A DNA stretch of 64,000 bases from Prevotella sp. E9-3 (GCF_022024015.1 NZ_CP091786.1:1612001-1676000); one strand, 5' to 3'. Counted from the first letter of the stretch, positions 44,533 through 53,209 are shown. The notes: a model not told the origin generated them from the sequence alone. Made by a program: numbers and translations.

Positions 44533-44785
44533 GATATACACTGCATGATTTCATTAATGCAAAAATGCTCTTGAGCCTCAACTTTGGAAAGAGAAAAGAT
44601 GTGAAAAGAGTTATACACAAATGTAGAAGTGCTCCTTTCAGGTTGTTGCAATTTATAGTAGATTTATTATTTAGGTTTCTTATGCACATATTACTATATG
44701 GTTGTCGTAGTTGTTTCTTCAATAATGTATTTCCTGATTATTTACAGTCTGTACACTATTTGACTACTAATATTTGGCAAAAATA
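44461..44785 (-). repeat. Long direct repeat, copy C (flippase start and leader)
   Basis: It matches copies A and B from the flippase start to the -7 element with several small differences, among them a 4-base deletion near 44696. It lacks the ATP-grasp fragment because no GNAT gene lies upstream here. Confidence 0.9.
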
Positions 44786-44809
44786 CAAAAAAAATATATA
44801 TATGCCAAA
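44778..44809 (-). promoter_or_regulatory. Promoter of the polysaccharide locus (cassette 3)
   Basis: On the minus strand TTTG (44806-44809), 20 bases, then TATTTTTG (44778-44785) is an excellent Bacteroides-type promoter. The leader to the flippase ATG is about 235 bases. A 22-bp tandem array lies about 50 bases upstream. Confidence 0.78.
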
Positions 44810-44858
44810 TAATCATATAAAAACTCGACGGCTTGAATATTAAAAATTGGAATTAGTA

Positions 44859-44985
44859 GTACCTCTCGTATGGATTGGAGGCACCTTTCATATAGATTTG
44901 AAGCACCTTTCGTATAGATTGGAGGCACCTTTCATATAGATTTGAAGCACCTTTCGTATAGATTGGAGGCACCAATCATATAGGG
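44859..44985. repeat. 22-bp tandem repeat array (about 5.7 copies)
   Basis: Units start at 44859, 44881, 44903, 44925, 44947 and 44969, with type GCACCTTTCRTATAGATTKG plus two bases. Units alternate between an A-form (CATATAGATTTGAA) and a G-form (CGTATAGATTGGAG), giving a 44-bp higher period. It lies between the mmd terminator and the capsule promoter. Confidence 0.92.
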
Positions 44986-44996
44986 AGTGACCAGGA

Positions 44997-45037
44997 CAAA
45001 AAAATAGCTGTTCCGTTAGAGGAAACAGCTATTTTAT
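44997..45037 (-). terminator. Terminator of the mmd operon
   Basis: AATAGCTGTTCC at 45003-45014 pairs with 45021-45033 (one bulge) around a 6-base loop. On the minus strand the stem is followed by seven T residues (44998-45004). The stem also has T-rich sequence on the other side, so it may work both ways. Confidence 0.85.
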
Positions 45038-45084
45038 TAGAGATTCTTGAATAATAAGGTACTTTGTTGTACCTTGAGTTGAAA

Positions 45085-45528
45085 TTACTCAATGAAAATG
45101 AGGGCGTCGTCTTCCATCACACTCTCGCCAACTTTTACGCAAATGGCGGTTACCTTTCCTGCTTTTTCAGCCTCAAGGTTGTTGGCCATCTTCATGGCCT
45201 CAAGTACGACAACAGTGTCGCCTACCTGAACTTCATCGCCTACAGCAACTTTGATGTCGGTGATGACACCGGGTAGGGGAGCCTTGACCGCAGTACCGGT
45301 TCCTGCTGCTGCCTTGGTAGCATTTTCTGCAGAGGCATTTGAGTCTCCCTCAGAAGATGATACTGGAGCTTTGCCCAAAACCGGTTTCTTCTTCTCAGGC
45401 TCGGCGGGTTTCTCTAATTCAACTTTAAAGTCTTCACCGTTCACGTTTACGGTTACGACGCAATCCTCGATATCGCCTACGGCAACTTCGTATTTTGTGC
45501 CGTTGATAGTATATTTATACTCTTTCAT
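45085..45528 (-). CDS. mmdC: Biotin carboxyl carrier subunit of methylmalonyl-CoA decarboxylase
   Basis: The 147-residue protein starts MKEYKYTINGTKYEVAVGD, has an Ala/Pro/Ser-rich linker (about residues 40-75), and ends in a biotinyl domain with the biotinylated lysine in VLEAMKMANNL. It shuttles CO2 from the MmdA carboxyltransferase to the membrane decarboxylase in the succinate-propionate pathway. The ATG at 45528 is used because the upstream frame extends into the preceding small gene. It is the last gene of the unit and is followed by a strong terminator. Confidence 0.93.
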   Translation of the reverse strand: MKEYKYTINGTKYEVAVGDIEDCVVTVNVNGEDFKVELEKPAEPEKKKPVLGKAPVSSSEGDSNASAENATKAAAGTGTAVKAPLPGVITDIKVAVGDEVQVGDTVVVLEAMKMANNLEAEKAGKVTAICVKVGESVMEDDALIFIE

Positions 45529-45539
45529 TCTGATTCGAT

Positions 45540-45689
45540 TTATGGGTGTGCTGTCATTGTCTGTGCATAGCCATTCCACTGAGTGGGGCGCTCGACAATC
45601 GTGATGATGCCTGGCTCCACATCGTGAACATTATTGCCAAGATGCTCGTGAAGAGCCATAGCAATAGCAGCATATACTTCTTTGTTCAT
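45540..45689 (-). CDS. Small conserved-looking ORF between mmdA and mmdC (49 residues)
   Basis: The frame reads MNKEVYAAIAMALHEHLGNN and continues HDVEPGIITIVERPTQWNGY to a TAA 11 bases before mmdC. Similar 45-50-residue proteins sit at this position in other Bacteroidales as far as I recall. It has no membrane span, so it is not a classical MmdD/OadG anchor. A role in assembly or binding of the decarboxylase is a guess. Tandem TCAATTG heptamers fill the gap to mmdA. Confidence 0.8.
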   Translation of the reverse strand: MNKEVYAAIAMALHEHLGNNVHDVEPGIITIVERPTQWNGYAQTMTAHP

Positions 45690-45694
45690 AATTA

Positions 45695-45722
45695 TCAATT
45701 GTCAATTGTCAATTATCAATTA
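45695..45722 (-). repeat. Four tandem heptanucleotides between mmdA and the small ORF
   Basis: TCAATTG, TCAATTG, TCAATTA, TCAATTA on the plus strand. The array covers the intergenic gap and reaches into the mmdA stop codon. It is closely related to the TCAATTC repeat (27970-28004 rotated). Confidence 0.85.
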
Positions 45723-47285
45723 CATAGGGATGTTTCCGTGCTTCTTGGCAGGCAGAGCATCACGCTTGGTTGCTAACTGGGCTAATGCACGACAGATGCG
45801 GAAGCGTGTGTTGCGTGGCTCAATCACATCATCGATATAACCATATTTGGCTGCCTGATAAGGATTGGCGAAGAGCTCGTTGTACTCTTCCTCCTTCTCA
45901 GCAATGAATGCCTTTACGTCTTCGCCAGCTTCCTTCTTGGCTTTCGCCTCCTTGGCATACAACACAGCTGCTGCGCCAGATGCGCCCATTACGGCAATCT
46001 CGGCAGAAGGCCATGCGTAGTTCAGGTCGGTGTGAAGTTGCTTAGAACCCATCACAATGTGTGAGCCACCGTATGACTTGCGCAGGGTAACGGTGATCTT
46101 GGGTACTGTGGCTTCACCGTAAGCGTAAAGCAATTGGGCACCGTGAAGAATTACGGCGTTGTACTCCTGACCTGTACCAGGCAGGAATCCGGGAACGTCA
46201 ACCAAAGATACGATAGGAATATTGAAAGCATCGCAGAAACGAACGAAACGTGCACCCTTGCGGCTGGCGTTTACGTCGAGCACACCAGCATAACAAGCGG
46301 GCTGGTTGGCTACGATACCTACGCTCTGTCCATTGAAGCGAGCAAAACCAACGATAATGTTCTTGGCAAACTTAGGCTGTACTTCGAAGAATTCGCCATT
46401 ATCGGTGATAGCAGCGATAACTTTGTACATATCATAAGCCTCGTTGGGATTCTCAGGGATAATCTCATTCAATGAATCCTCCATGCGATTGATAGGATCA
46501 TCGCATTTCTTGCGGGGGGCTACCTCCATGTTGTTTGAAGGAATATAGCTAAGGAGGGTCTTAATCATCTGAAGACCTTCTTCTTCTGTCTTGGCGGTGA
46601 AATGGGTAACACCTGACTTGGTCGCATGAACTGATGCTCCGCCAAGGTGTTCCTGATCAATGTCCTCGCCTGTTACGGTCTTAACAACTTTTGGACCTGT
46701 GAGGAACATATATGAGGTGCCTTCCATCATCAGGGTGAAGTCGGTCAGGGCAGGGCTATATACAGAACCACCGGCACAAGGACCAAAGATACCTGAAATC
46801 TGAGGAATAACACCTGAAGCGAGAATGTTGCGCTCGAAAATCTCGGCGAAACCTGCCAGTGAGTTAATACCTTCCTGAATACGTGCGCCACCAGAATCGT
46901 TGATGCCAATGACGGGGGCTCCCATCTTCATGGCCATATCCATCACTTTGCAGATTTTCTGGGACATGGTCTCAGAGAGCGAACCAGCATGTACGGTGAA
47001 GTCTTGTGCAAAAACAAATACCAAACGGCCTTCGATGGTACCGCTACCGGCTACGACACCGTCGCCAGGAAATTGTTTCTTCTCCATGCCGAAATTGTGG
47101 CAACGGTGCTCCTTGAACATGTCGTATTCCTCGAATGAACCTTCATCGAGGAGCATGTCAATACGTTCGCGTGCCGTATATTTGCCACGCTCGTGTTGCT
47201 TCTGAATGGCTTTTTCGCCACCACCGAGACGGGCCTGTTCGCGCTTCTCGATGAGCTGCTTAATTTTTTCTAATTGTTTGCTCAT
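45720..47285 (-). CDS. mmdA: Methylmalonyl-CoA decarboxylase carboxyltransferase subunit (acyl-CoA carboxylase beta)
   Basis: The 521-residue protein is a crotonase-fold carboxyltransferase: [32 protein letters not shown] and [16 protein letters not shown] (oxyanion and CoA site), and [20 protein letters not shown] in the C-terminal half. It moves the carboxyl group from methylmalonyl-CoA to biotin on MmdC, giving propionyl-CoA. The ATG at 47285 ([10 protein letters not shown]) is the usual start; ten extra codons upstream are unlikely. Gene order mce-mmdA-small ORF-mmdC fits a propionate-forming unit. Confidence 0.94.
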   Translation of the reverse strand: MSKQLEKIKQLIEKREQARLGGGEKAIQKQHERGKYTARERIDMLLDEGSFEEYDMFKEHRCHNFGMEKKQFPGDGVVAGSGTIEGRLVFVFAQDFTVHAGSLSETMSQKICKVMDMAMKMGAPVIGINDSGGARIQEGINSLAGFAEIFERNILASGVIPQISGIFGPCAGGSVYSPALTDFTLMMEGTSYMFLTGPKVVKTVTGEDIDQEHLGGASVHATKSGVTHFTAKTEEEGLQMIKTLLSYIPSNNMEVAPRKKCDDPINRMEDSLNEIIPENPNEAYDMYKVIAAITDNGEFFEVQPKFAKNIIVGFARFNGQSVGIVANQPACYAGVLDVNASRKGARFVRFCDAFNIPIVSLVDVPGFLPGTGQEYNAVILHGAQLLYAYGEATVPKITVTLRKSYGGSHIVMGSKQLHTDLNYAWPSAEIAVMGASGAAAVLYAKEAKAKKEAGEDVKAFIAEKEEEYNELFANPYQAAKYGYIDDVIEPRNTRFRICRALAQLATKRDALPAKKHGNIPM

Positions 47286-47304
47286 TTTTTTATTGTAAAA
47301 AAAA

Positions 47305-47709
47305 TTAGTGTTCACAAAGTTCTGTCAGCACACCTGCTGTTGACTTGGGATGCAGGAAAGCGATGTTCAACTGCTCTGCACCTTTACGTGGCTGCTGGTC
47401 AATGAGTCGGACACCCTTTTCGCTTACTTCAGCCAACGCATTTGCTACTCCGTCTTCGATACAGAAAGCTACATGGTGTACACCTTTATTTCCTTTGTCT
47501 AACCATTTCTGAATAGTACTCTCAGGACTTGTGGGCTCGAGAAGTTCCAACTTTACCTCACCGCACTTCAAGAAAGCTGTTTTTACTTTCTGGTCTTCCA
47601 CTACCTCGGTGGCATAACATTCTAATCCCAATACGTCTGTAAAGAATGGCAGACTCTCTTCGATACTCTGAACAGCAATGCCCAGGTGCTCAATGTGTGA
47701 TATCTTCAT
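47305..47709 (-). CDS. mce: Methylmalonyl-CoA epimerase
   Basis: The 134-residue VOC-fold metalloenzyme starts [19 protein letters not shown] with the metal-binding His, and carries [11 protein letters not shown] and [10 protein letters not shown] with the second His and Glu ligands. It interconverts (S)- and (R)-methylmalonyl-CoA, linking methylmalonyl-CoA mutase to the decarboxylase encoded 19 bases downstream. Transcription starts from the divergent region at 47764-47795. Confidence 0.95.
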   Translation of the reverse strand: MKISHIEHLGIAVQSIEESLPFFTDVLGLECYATEVVEDQKVKTAFLKCGEVKLELLEPTSPESTIQKWLDKGNKGVHHVAFCIEDGVANALAEVSEKGVRLIDQQPRKGAEQLNIAFLHPKSTAGVLTELCEH

Positions 47710-47763
47710 AATCTGTAAGTTTTTTGTACAAAAGTTTGTCTGTTATTTGAATTCGAGCGGCTG

Positions 47764-47795
47764 CAAAGTTAAGAATTATTTCCAATCTGAACAAA
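47764..47795 (-). promoter_or_regulatory. Promoter of mce-mmdA-mmdC
   Basis: On the minus strand TTTG (47792-47795), 20 bases, then TAACTTTG (47764-47771). It faces away from the ior promoter. Confidence 0.82.
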
Positions 47796-47852
47796 TGTTT
47801 CTTTGTTTTGTTTGTGAAACAAACCTAAAACTCGGACAAATTGAATGTTTTA

Positions 47853-47884
47853 TTTGGCTGTGTAAATAATTTTATTTAATTTTG
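47853..47884 (+). promoter_or_regulatory. Promoter of iorA-iorB-aminotransferase-ettA
   Basis: TTTG at 47853-47856, 20 bases, then TAATTTTG at 47877-47884. The start codon at 47912 follows a leader of about 20 bases. Confidence 0.82.
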
Positions 47885-47911
47885 TTCGCAATAACAAAAC
47901 CCCAAACTGTT

Positions 47912-49513
47912 ATGAAAAGACTACTATTGGGCGACCAGGCAATTGCTCAGGGCGCCATTGATGCTGGGTTGAGCGGCGTTTATGCTTACCCAGGAACTCC
48001 CTCTACAGAGATTACCGAGTATATTCAAGATTCGCCTCAAGCACGAGAGCGAGGTATTCATAGTCGTTGGTCAACCAATGAAAAAACGGCTATGGAAGCA
48101 GCGCTTGGCATGTCGTTTATGGGCAAGCGTGCACTGGTGTGTATGAAGCACGTGGGATTGAATGTATGTGCTGACCCATTTGTAAATAGCGGCATGACCG
48201 GAGTTAATGGAGGTCTTGTTGTTCTTGTAGCCGATGACCCTTCAATGCACTCTTCGCAGGATGAGCAAGACTCACGATTCTATGGTAAGTTTGCCATGAT
48301 TCCTACCCTTGAGCCTTCCAATCAACAGGAGGCGTACAACATGATGTCAACGGCATACGAGTTGTCTGAAACCGTAGGACTGCCCGTGCTGATGCGTGTT
48401 ACTACCCGCATGGCTCATAGTCGTGCAGTGGTTGAAATAGCGGATTCGCCTCAGCCTCAGAAAGAACTGAATTATAATGCGAAGGCCAGCAACTGGGTGC
48501 TTCTGCCTGCTTTTGCCAGAAAACGCAATGATGTGGTGACTGGTCAGCAACCTCTTCTGGAGAAAATTGCTGTGGACAGTATATATAATAGGTATGAAGA
48601 TGGTGCTAATCACCAACTTGGTGTTATAGCCAGTGGTATTGCCTATAATTACTTGATGGAGTGTTATCCTGACGGAAAGTGTCCTTATCCTGTGCTGAAG
48701 GTTAGTCAATATCCCTTGCCTAAGCAGCTTGTGCGCCGTATGACTGAGGAATGTGATAAGGTGCTCATTGCTGAAGAAGGACAACCCTTTATTGAAGACC
48801 AAGTGCGTGGCGTGATGCCGGGCAACGCTGATATTCTTGGACGATTGACTGGTGAATTGCCACGAACTGGTGAACTGAATCCTGACCTTTTGAAAAAGGC
48901 ATTGGGACTGCCCAGTGATGAGGCATATAAGAGTTGTGAGGATGTGGCTCCACGTCCACCTGCTCTCTGTCAGGGATGTGGCCATCGTGATGTCTATACA
49001 GCGCTCAACCAAGTTTTGCTTGACTATCCAAATGCCCGTGTGTTTGGTGACATAGGATGTTATACGCTTGGTTTCCTTCCTCCGTATAAGGCTATTCATT
49101 CCTGTGTAGATATGGGCGCATCTATTACCATGGCTAAGGGCGCAAGCGATGCAGGACAGTGGCCTGCTGTTGCCATCATAGGTGACTCAACGTTTACGCA
49201 TAGCGGCATGACAGGACTATTGGATGCTGCCAATGAAAATTCGAATATAGTGGTTGTCATCAGTGATAACCTGACTACGGCCATGACTGGCGGACAGGAT
49301 TCAGCAGGTACAAATAAGTTTGAGGCTATCTGTCTGGCATTAGGCGTACATCCTGACCATTTGCATGTGGTGAATCCTATTCCTAAGAATTTGCCTGAGA
49401 TTACTCGTATTATGAAAGAGGAAATAGAATATAAGGGTTTGAGTGTTATTATTCCTCGTAGAGAGTGCATGCAAACTTTACAACGTCACCTTAAACAGAA
49501 AAAAGCAAAATGA
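47912..49513 (+). CDS. iorA: Indolepyruvate:ferredoxin oxidoreductase, alpha subunit
   Basis: The 533-residue protein starts MKRLLLGDQAIAQGAIDAGL and has the pyrimidine-binding half (YAYPGTPSTEI, STNEKTAMEAALGMSFMG) and a TPP-binding half (PPALCQGCGHRD, GDIGCYTLGF, IGDSTFTHSGMTGLLDA). It oxidatively decarboxylates aryl-pyruvates from aromatic amino acids to aryl-acetyl-CoA and passes electrons to ferredoxin. The C-terminal 2x[4Fe-4S] ferredoxin domain of archaeal IorA is missing; the protein ends after the TPP domain. ATG 47912 is used because earlier in-frame starts precede the transcription start. Confidence 0.94.
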   Translation: MKRLLLGDQAIAQGAIDAGLSGVYAYPGTPSTEITEYIQDSPQARERGIHSRWSTNEKTAMEAALGMSFMGKRALVCMKHVGLNVCADPFVNSGMTGVNGGLVVLVADDPSMHSSQDEQDSRFYGKFAMIPTLEPSNQQEAYNMMSTAYELSETVGLPVLMRVTTRMAHSRAVVEIADSPQPQKELNYNAKASNWVLLPAFARKRNDVVTGQQPLLEKIAVDSIYNRYEDGANHQLGVIASGIAYNYLMECYPDGKCPYPVLKVSQYPLPKQLVRRMTEECDKVLIAEEGQPFIEDQVRGVMPGNADILGRLTGELPRTGELNPDLLKKALGLPSDEAYKSCEDVAPRPPALCQGCGHRDVYTALNQVLLDYPNARVFGDIGCYTLGFLPPYKAIHSCVDMGASITMAKGASDAGQWPAVAIIGDSTFTHSGMTGLLDAANENSNIVVVISDNLTTAMTGGQDSAGTNKFEAICLALGVHPDHLHVVNPIPKNLPEITRIMKEEIEYKGLSVIIPRRECMQTLQRHLKQKKAK

Positions 49514-50085
49514 AGACAGATATAATTCTTTGTGGAGTAGGAGGACAGGGTATCCTCTCTATTGCAACCATTATAGGCGAGGCTGCTATGAAAGAAAATC
49601 TCTTTATCAAGCAGGCCGAAGTACATGGAATGAGTCAGCGTGGCGGTGATGTTCAATCAAACCTGCGTCTTTCCAGTACTCCTATTCATAGTGATCTTAT
49701 TCCTCTAGGCGGAGCTGATGTAATCATTTCTATGGAACCCATGGAGGCTCTTCGCTATCTTCCTTTCTTGAAAAAGAATGGGTGGATTATTACCTCAAGT
49801 ACACCTTTCGTTAATATTCCTAATTATCCTGATCCTGAAGTAATTAAGGCCGATTTGGAAAAATTGGGTAATGTGATAATGCTTGACATTGAGCAACAGG
49901 CAAAAGATGCAGGCGTTCCTCGTTCGGCAAATGTGATACTCTTGGGAGCCGCTCAAAAGGCACTTGGCATAGAATATGAAAAATTGGAAGATGCCATTCG
50001 TAGAGTGTTTGGACGTAAAGGAGATGCTGTGGTTGATGCTAATATTAAGGCATTGGCTATAGGAAGAGCGGAGAGCGAAAAGTAA
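49510..50085 (+). CDS. iorB: Indolepyruvate:ferredoxin oxidoreductase, beta subunit
   Basis: The 191-residue gamma-type (POR_N/POR catalytic gamma) domain begins MKTDIILCGVGGQGILSIAT and carries EVHGMSQRGGDVQSNLRLS, both hallmarks of the family. It completes the TPP active site with IorA. Its ATG overlaps the iorA stop by 4 bases (ATGA), ensuring matched synthesis. Confidence 0.95.
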   Translation: MKTDIILCGVGGQGILSIATIIGEAAMKENLFIKQAEVHGMSQRGGDVQSNLRLSSTPIHSDLIPLGGADVIISMEPMEALRYLPFLKKNGWIITSSTPFVNIPNYPDPEVIKADLEKLGNVIMLDIEQQAKDAGVPRSANVILLGAAQKALGIEYEKLEDAIRRVFGRKGDAVVDANIKALAIGRAESEK

Positions 50086-50108
50086 TAACTATTGGCTTCA
50101 GCTGAATT

Positions 50109-51419
50109 ATGAAAGAGACTCCTATAAAGAAAGAGATTGTTGACCGTTTAGTGGCACAATTAGGAATACAGGATTTTGCAAAGGCTACCATTCGCGAGGT
50201 GAAGCAGGTGGCGGCTATGGCTGAGAAAGAGAGTGGGGTGGAGTATATCAAGATGGAGATGGGTATTCCTGGTCTTCCTGCAGCTCAGGTAGGCGTTGAT
50301 GCTCAGATTCAGGCTCTTAAAGATGGTATTGCTCATAGTTATCCCGATATTCAAGGCTATCCTGGCCTGAAAAAAGAAGCATCGAGGTTCGTCAAGGCTT
50401 TTATCGGTATTGACATCGATGCTGAGGGGTGTGTACCAGTTACTGGTTCTATGCAAGGAACTTTCGCTTCCTTCCTCGTATGTTCTCAGTGTAATCCTCA
50501 AAAAGATACTGTACTCTTTATCGACCCAGGCTTTCCTGTTCAGAAAATGCAACTGAAGGTGATGGGGGTGAAGTTTGAGACATTTGATGTTTATGATTAT
50601 CGTGGTGACAAGCTTGAAGCTAAACTTGAATCCTATCTCAGCAAGGGTAATATCTGTGCCATCGTGTATTCCAATCCGAATAATCCGGCATGGATATGTC
50701 TAAGTGAGAAGGAATTAAGCATCATCGGCACATTGGCTACAAAGTACGATGCTGTGGTGATGGAAGATCTGGCATATTTTGCGATGGACTTCCGCAAAGA
50801 CCTCTCCAAGCCTTTTGAACCTCCATACCAGGCTACAGTGGCCCGATATACCGATAACTATATGTTACTCATCAGTGGCTCAAAAGCTTTTAGTTATGCT
50901 GGTGAGCGTATAGGTGTTGTTTGTATCAGTGACCAGTTGTTCCATCGCCATTACGATGCCCTCAGTTTGCGCTATGAAGGACTGCCCTTCGGACTTGTTT
51001 TCTCTACACGTATGCTATATGCACTTTCATCCGGAACCAGTCATAGTGCTCAGTATGCTTTGGCTGCACTGTTGAAGGCTGCCTCCGATGGAACTTACAA
51101 TTTCCGTGACGAAATTAAAGTATATGGTGAGCGTGCCCATAAGTTGAAGGAAATTTTCCTTCGTCATGGCTTCCACGTCGTTTATGATAAAGACTTAGAC
51201 GAACCGATTGCTGATGGGTTCTATTTTACGATTGGCTATAAGAATATGACAAGTGGTCAGCTGGCTCATGAACTGATGTACTATGGCGTTTCGGCTATCT
51301 GTCTGGTCACTACAGGTTCTCATCAAGAAGGCCTACGTGTATGTACTTCTTTCATTGAAGACCATCAGTACAGTCAGTTGGAGGAACGAATGGCAATCTT
51401 TGAAGCGAATAATCAGTAA
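50109..51419 (+). CDS. PLP-dependent class I/II aminotransferase
   Basis: The 436-residue fold-type I enzyme has YPDIQGYPGLKKEASRFVKA, the substrate region YSNPNNPAWICLSEKEL, and the Schiff-base lysine in ISGSKAFSYAGERIGV. It likely deaminates an aromatic or similar amino acid to the 2-oxo acid used by IorAB, whose genes end 23 bases upstream. It is somewhat longer than typical aspartate aminotransferases. Exact specificity cannot be told. Confidence 0.88.
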   Translation: MKETPIKKEIVDRLVAQLGIQDFAKATIREVKQVAAMAEKESGVEYIKMEMGIPGLPAAQVGVDAQIQALKDGIAHSYPDIQGYPGLKKEASRFVKAFIGIDIDAEGCVPVTGSMQGTFASFLVCSQCNPQKDTVLFIDPGFPVQKMQLKVMGVKFETFDVYDYRGDKLEAKLESYLSKGNICAIVYSNPNNPAWICLSEKELSIIGTLATKYDAVVMEDLAYFAMDFRKDLSKPFEPPYQATVARYTDNYMLLISGSKAFSYAGERIGVVCISDQLFHRHYDALSLRYEGLPFGLVFSTRMLYALSSGTSHSAQYALAALLKAASDGTYNFRDEIKVYGERAHKLKEIFLRHGFHVVYDKDLDEPIADGFYFTIGYKNMTSGQLAHELMYYGVSAICLVTTGSHQEGLRVCTSFIEDHQYSQLEERMAIFEANNQ

Positions 51420-51446
51420 TTATTTTTATTCAATTTCTTTTTATTA

Positions 51447-53162
51447 ATGGCAACAGTTGACGATAAGAAGGTAATATTCTCGATGGTTGGCGTGAGCAAA
51501 ACCATTCAGCAAAATCAGAAACAAGTACTTAAAAACATATACCTAAGCTTCTTTTATGGTGCTAAGATCGGTATTATTGGCCTGAATGGTGCCGGTAAAT
51601 CAACGCTGATGAAAATCATTGCAGGGCTTGACCAGCAGTATCAAGGCGAAGTGGTTTGGAGCCCTGGCTATACTGTAGGCTATTTACCACAGGATCCTCC
51701 ACTGAATGAGGAAAAGTCAGTGAAGGAGAATGTGATGGAGGGCGTACAGCACGTCTATGATGCATTGGCCGAATATGATGAAATTAATGTAAAGTTTGGT
51801 ATGCCTGAATACTATGAGGATCCTGATAAGATGGATAAACTCATGCAGCGTCAGGCTGAACTTCAGGATATTATTGATGCAACCGATGCATGGAATATGG
51901 ACTCAAAGCTCGACCGTGCCATGGCTGCATTGAATTGTCCTCCAGGCGATTGGAGTGTAAAGAATCTCTCCGGAGGTGAACGTCGACGTGTTGCCCTCTG
52001 TCGCTTGCTTCTTCAAAAGCCTGACGTACTACTTCTTGACGAGCCTACCAACCATCTTGATGCTGAGTCTATTGACTGGTTGGAACAGCATCTTCAGCAG
52101 TATGAAGGAACGGTGATTGCTGTTACTCACGACCGTTACTTCTTGGATGATGTGGCAGAATGGATTCTTGAGCTTGATCGCGGTGAGGGAATACCCTGGA
52201 AAGGCAACTACTCTTCATGGTTGGAACAAAAATCACAGCGTTTGGCATTGGAGGAAAAGGCTGCCTCTAAGCGTAGGAAGACACTTGAACGAGAATTGGA
52301 ATGGGTTCATATGGCACCCAAAGCCCGTCATGCTAAAGGTAAAGCTCGTCTGAATTCCTACGAGATGATGCTGAACGAAGAGCAGAAACAAAAGGAAGAA
52401 AAATTGGAAATTTATATTCCTAACGGTCCCCGTTTGGGTAATAAAGTGATTGAGGCTGAGCATGTGGCGAAAGCCTATGGGGAGAAAGTGCTGTTCAAGG
52501 ATTTGAATTTTACACTTCCACCTAATGGTATTGTGGGCGTTATAGGTCCTAACGGTGCAGGTAAAACTACCTTGTTCAGACTGATTATGGGACTTGAACA
52601 GTCTGATGCTGGTTCGTTTAGTGTGGGTGAGACGGTAAAACTTTCCTATGTTGACCAGCAACATAAGGATATCGATCCAGAAAAGACTGTCTATCAGGTT
52701 GTTTCACAAGGCAATGAGACCATTAGAATGGGTGGCCGTGACGTGAATGTTCGTGCCTATCTGTCACGCTTCAATTTCAGTGGCGCTGACCAGGAGAAGA
52801 AATGCGGCGTGCTCTCAGGTGGTGAAAGAAACCGTCTGCATTTGGCTATAGCCTTGAAGCAAGAAGGAAATGTTCTTTTACTTGACGAGCCCACCAACGA
52901 TATTGACGTGAATACACTTCGTGCTCTAGAGGAAGGCCTTGAGGCGTTTGCCGGATGTGCTGTGATTATCAGTCACGACCGTTGGTTCCTTGATCGTATC
53001 TGTACCCATATTCTTGCTTTTGAAGGAGCACAGGGAGATGCTGCAACAGGAGAGGTGTTCTTCTTTGAAGGAAACTATTCTGAATATGAAGCCAACAAAG
53101 CTGAACGTCTTGGCCTTGACGAACCGAAACGTGCGCGTTATCGTAAGTTGATGGAGGAATAA
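51447..53162 (+). CDS. ettA: ABC-F ATPase, energy-dependent translational throttle EttA
   Basis: The 571-residue protein holds two ABC domains with Walker A GLNGAGKST (about residue 48) and GPNGAGKTT (about 370), signature motifs LSGGERRRVAL and LSGGERNRLHL, and Walker B LLLDEPTNHLD and LLLDEPTNDID. The arm and linker of EttA are present (WVHMAPKARHAKGKARLNSYE). EttA binds the ribosomal E site and slows the first peptide bond when ATP is low. It sits 27 bases after the aminotransferase gene and is probably read from the ior promoter. Confidence 0.94.
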   Translation: MATVDDKKVIFSMVGVSKTIQQNQKQVLKNIYLSFFYGAKIGIIGLNGAGKSTLMKIIAGLDQQYQGEVVWSPGYTVGYLPQDPPLNEEKSVKENVMEGVQHVYDALAEYDEINVKFGMPEYYEDPDKMDKLMQRQAELQDIIDATDAWNMDSKLDRAMAALNCPPGDWSVKNLSGGERRRVALCRLLLQKPDVLLLDEPTNHLDAESIDWLEQHLQQYEGTVIAVTHDRYFLDDVAEWILELDRGEGIPWKGNYSSWLEQKSQRLALEEKAASKRRKTLERELEWVHMAPKARHAKGKARLNSYEMMLNEEQKQKEEKLEIYIPNGPRLGNKVIEAEHVAKAYGEKVLFKDLNFTLPPNGIVGVIGPNGAGKTTLFRLIMGLEQSDAGSFSVGETVKLSYVDQQHKDIDPEKTVYQVVSQGNETIRMGGRDVNVRAYLSRFNFSGADQEKKCGVLSGGERNRLHLAIALKQEGNVLLLDEPTNDIDVNTLRALEEGLEAFAGCAVIISHDRWFLDRICTHILAFEGAQGDAATGEVFFFEGNYSEYEANKAERLGLDEPKRARYRKLMEE

Positions 53163-53173
53163 TTTGTTTGATT

Positions 53174-53204
53174 CTGATTATGGTATCGAGAATGCTGTAA
53201 TCAG
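53174..53204. terminator. Weak hairpin between convergent ettA and folK
   Basis: CTGATTA at 53174-53180 pairs with TAATCAG at 53198-53204 around a 17-base loop. No T-tract follows, so termination is only possible, not clear. Confidence 0.35.
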
Positions 53205-53209
53205 AGTTT

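Noticed and set aside
33889-44809. UpxY/UpxZ-type capsule regulator genes
   Set aside because: No NusG-like or UpxZ-like frame lies before any of the three promoters; the upstream genes are GNATs or the mmd operon.
44859-44985. CRISPR array
   Set aside because: The 22-bp units follow each other without spacers and no cas gene is nearby; it is a tandem repeat.
47882-47911. Upstream TTG start for iorA
   Set aside because: It overlaps the -7 element of the promoter; the ATG at 47912 begins the conserved protein.
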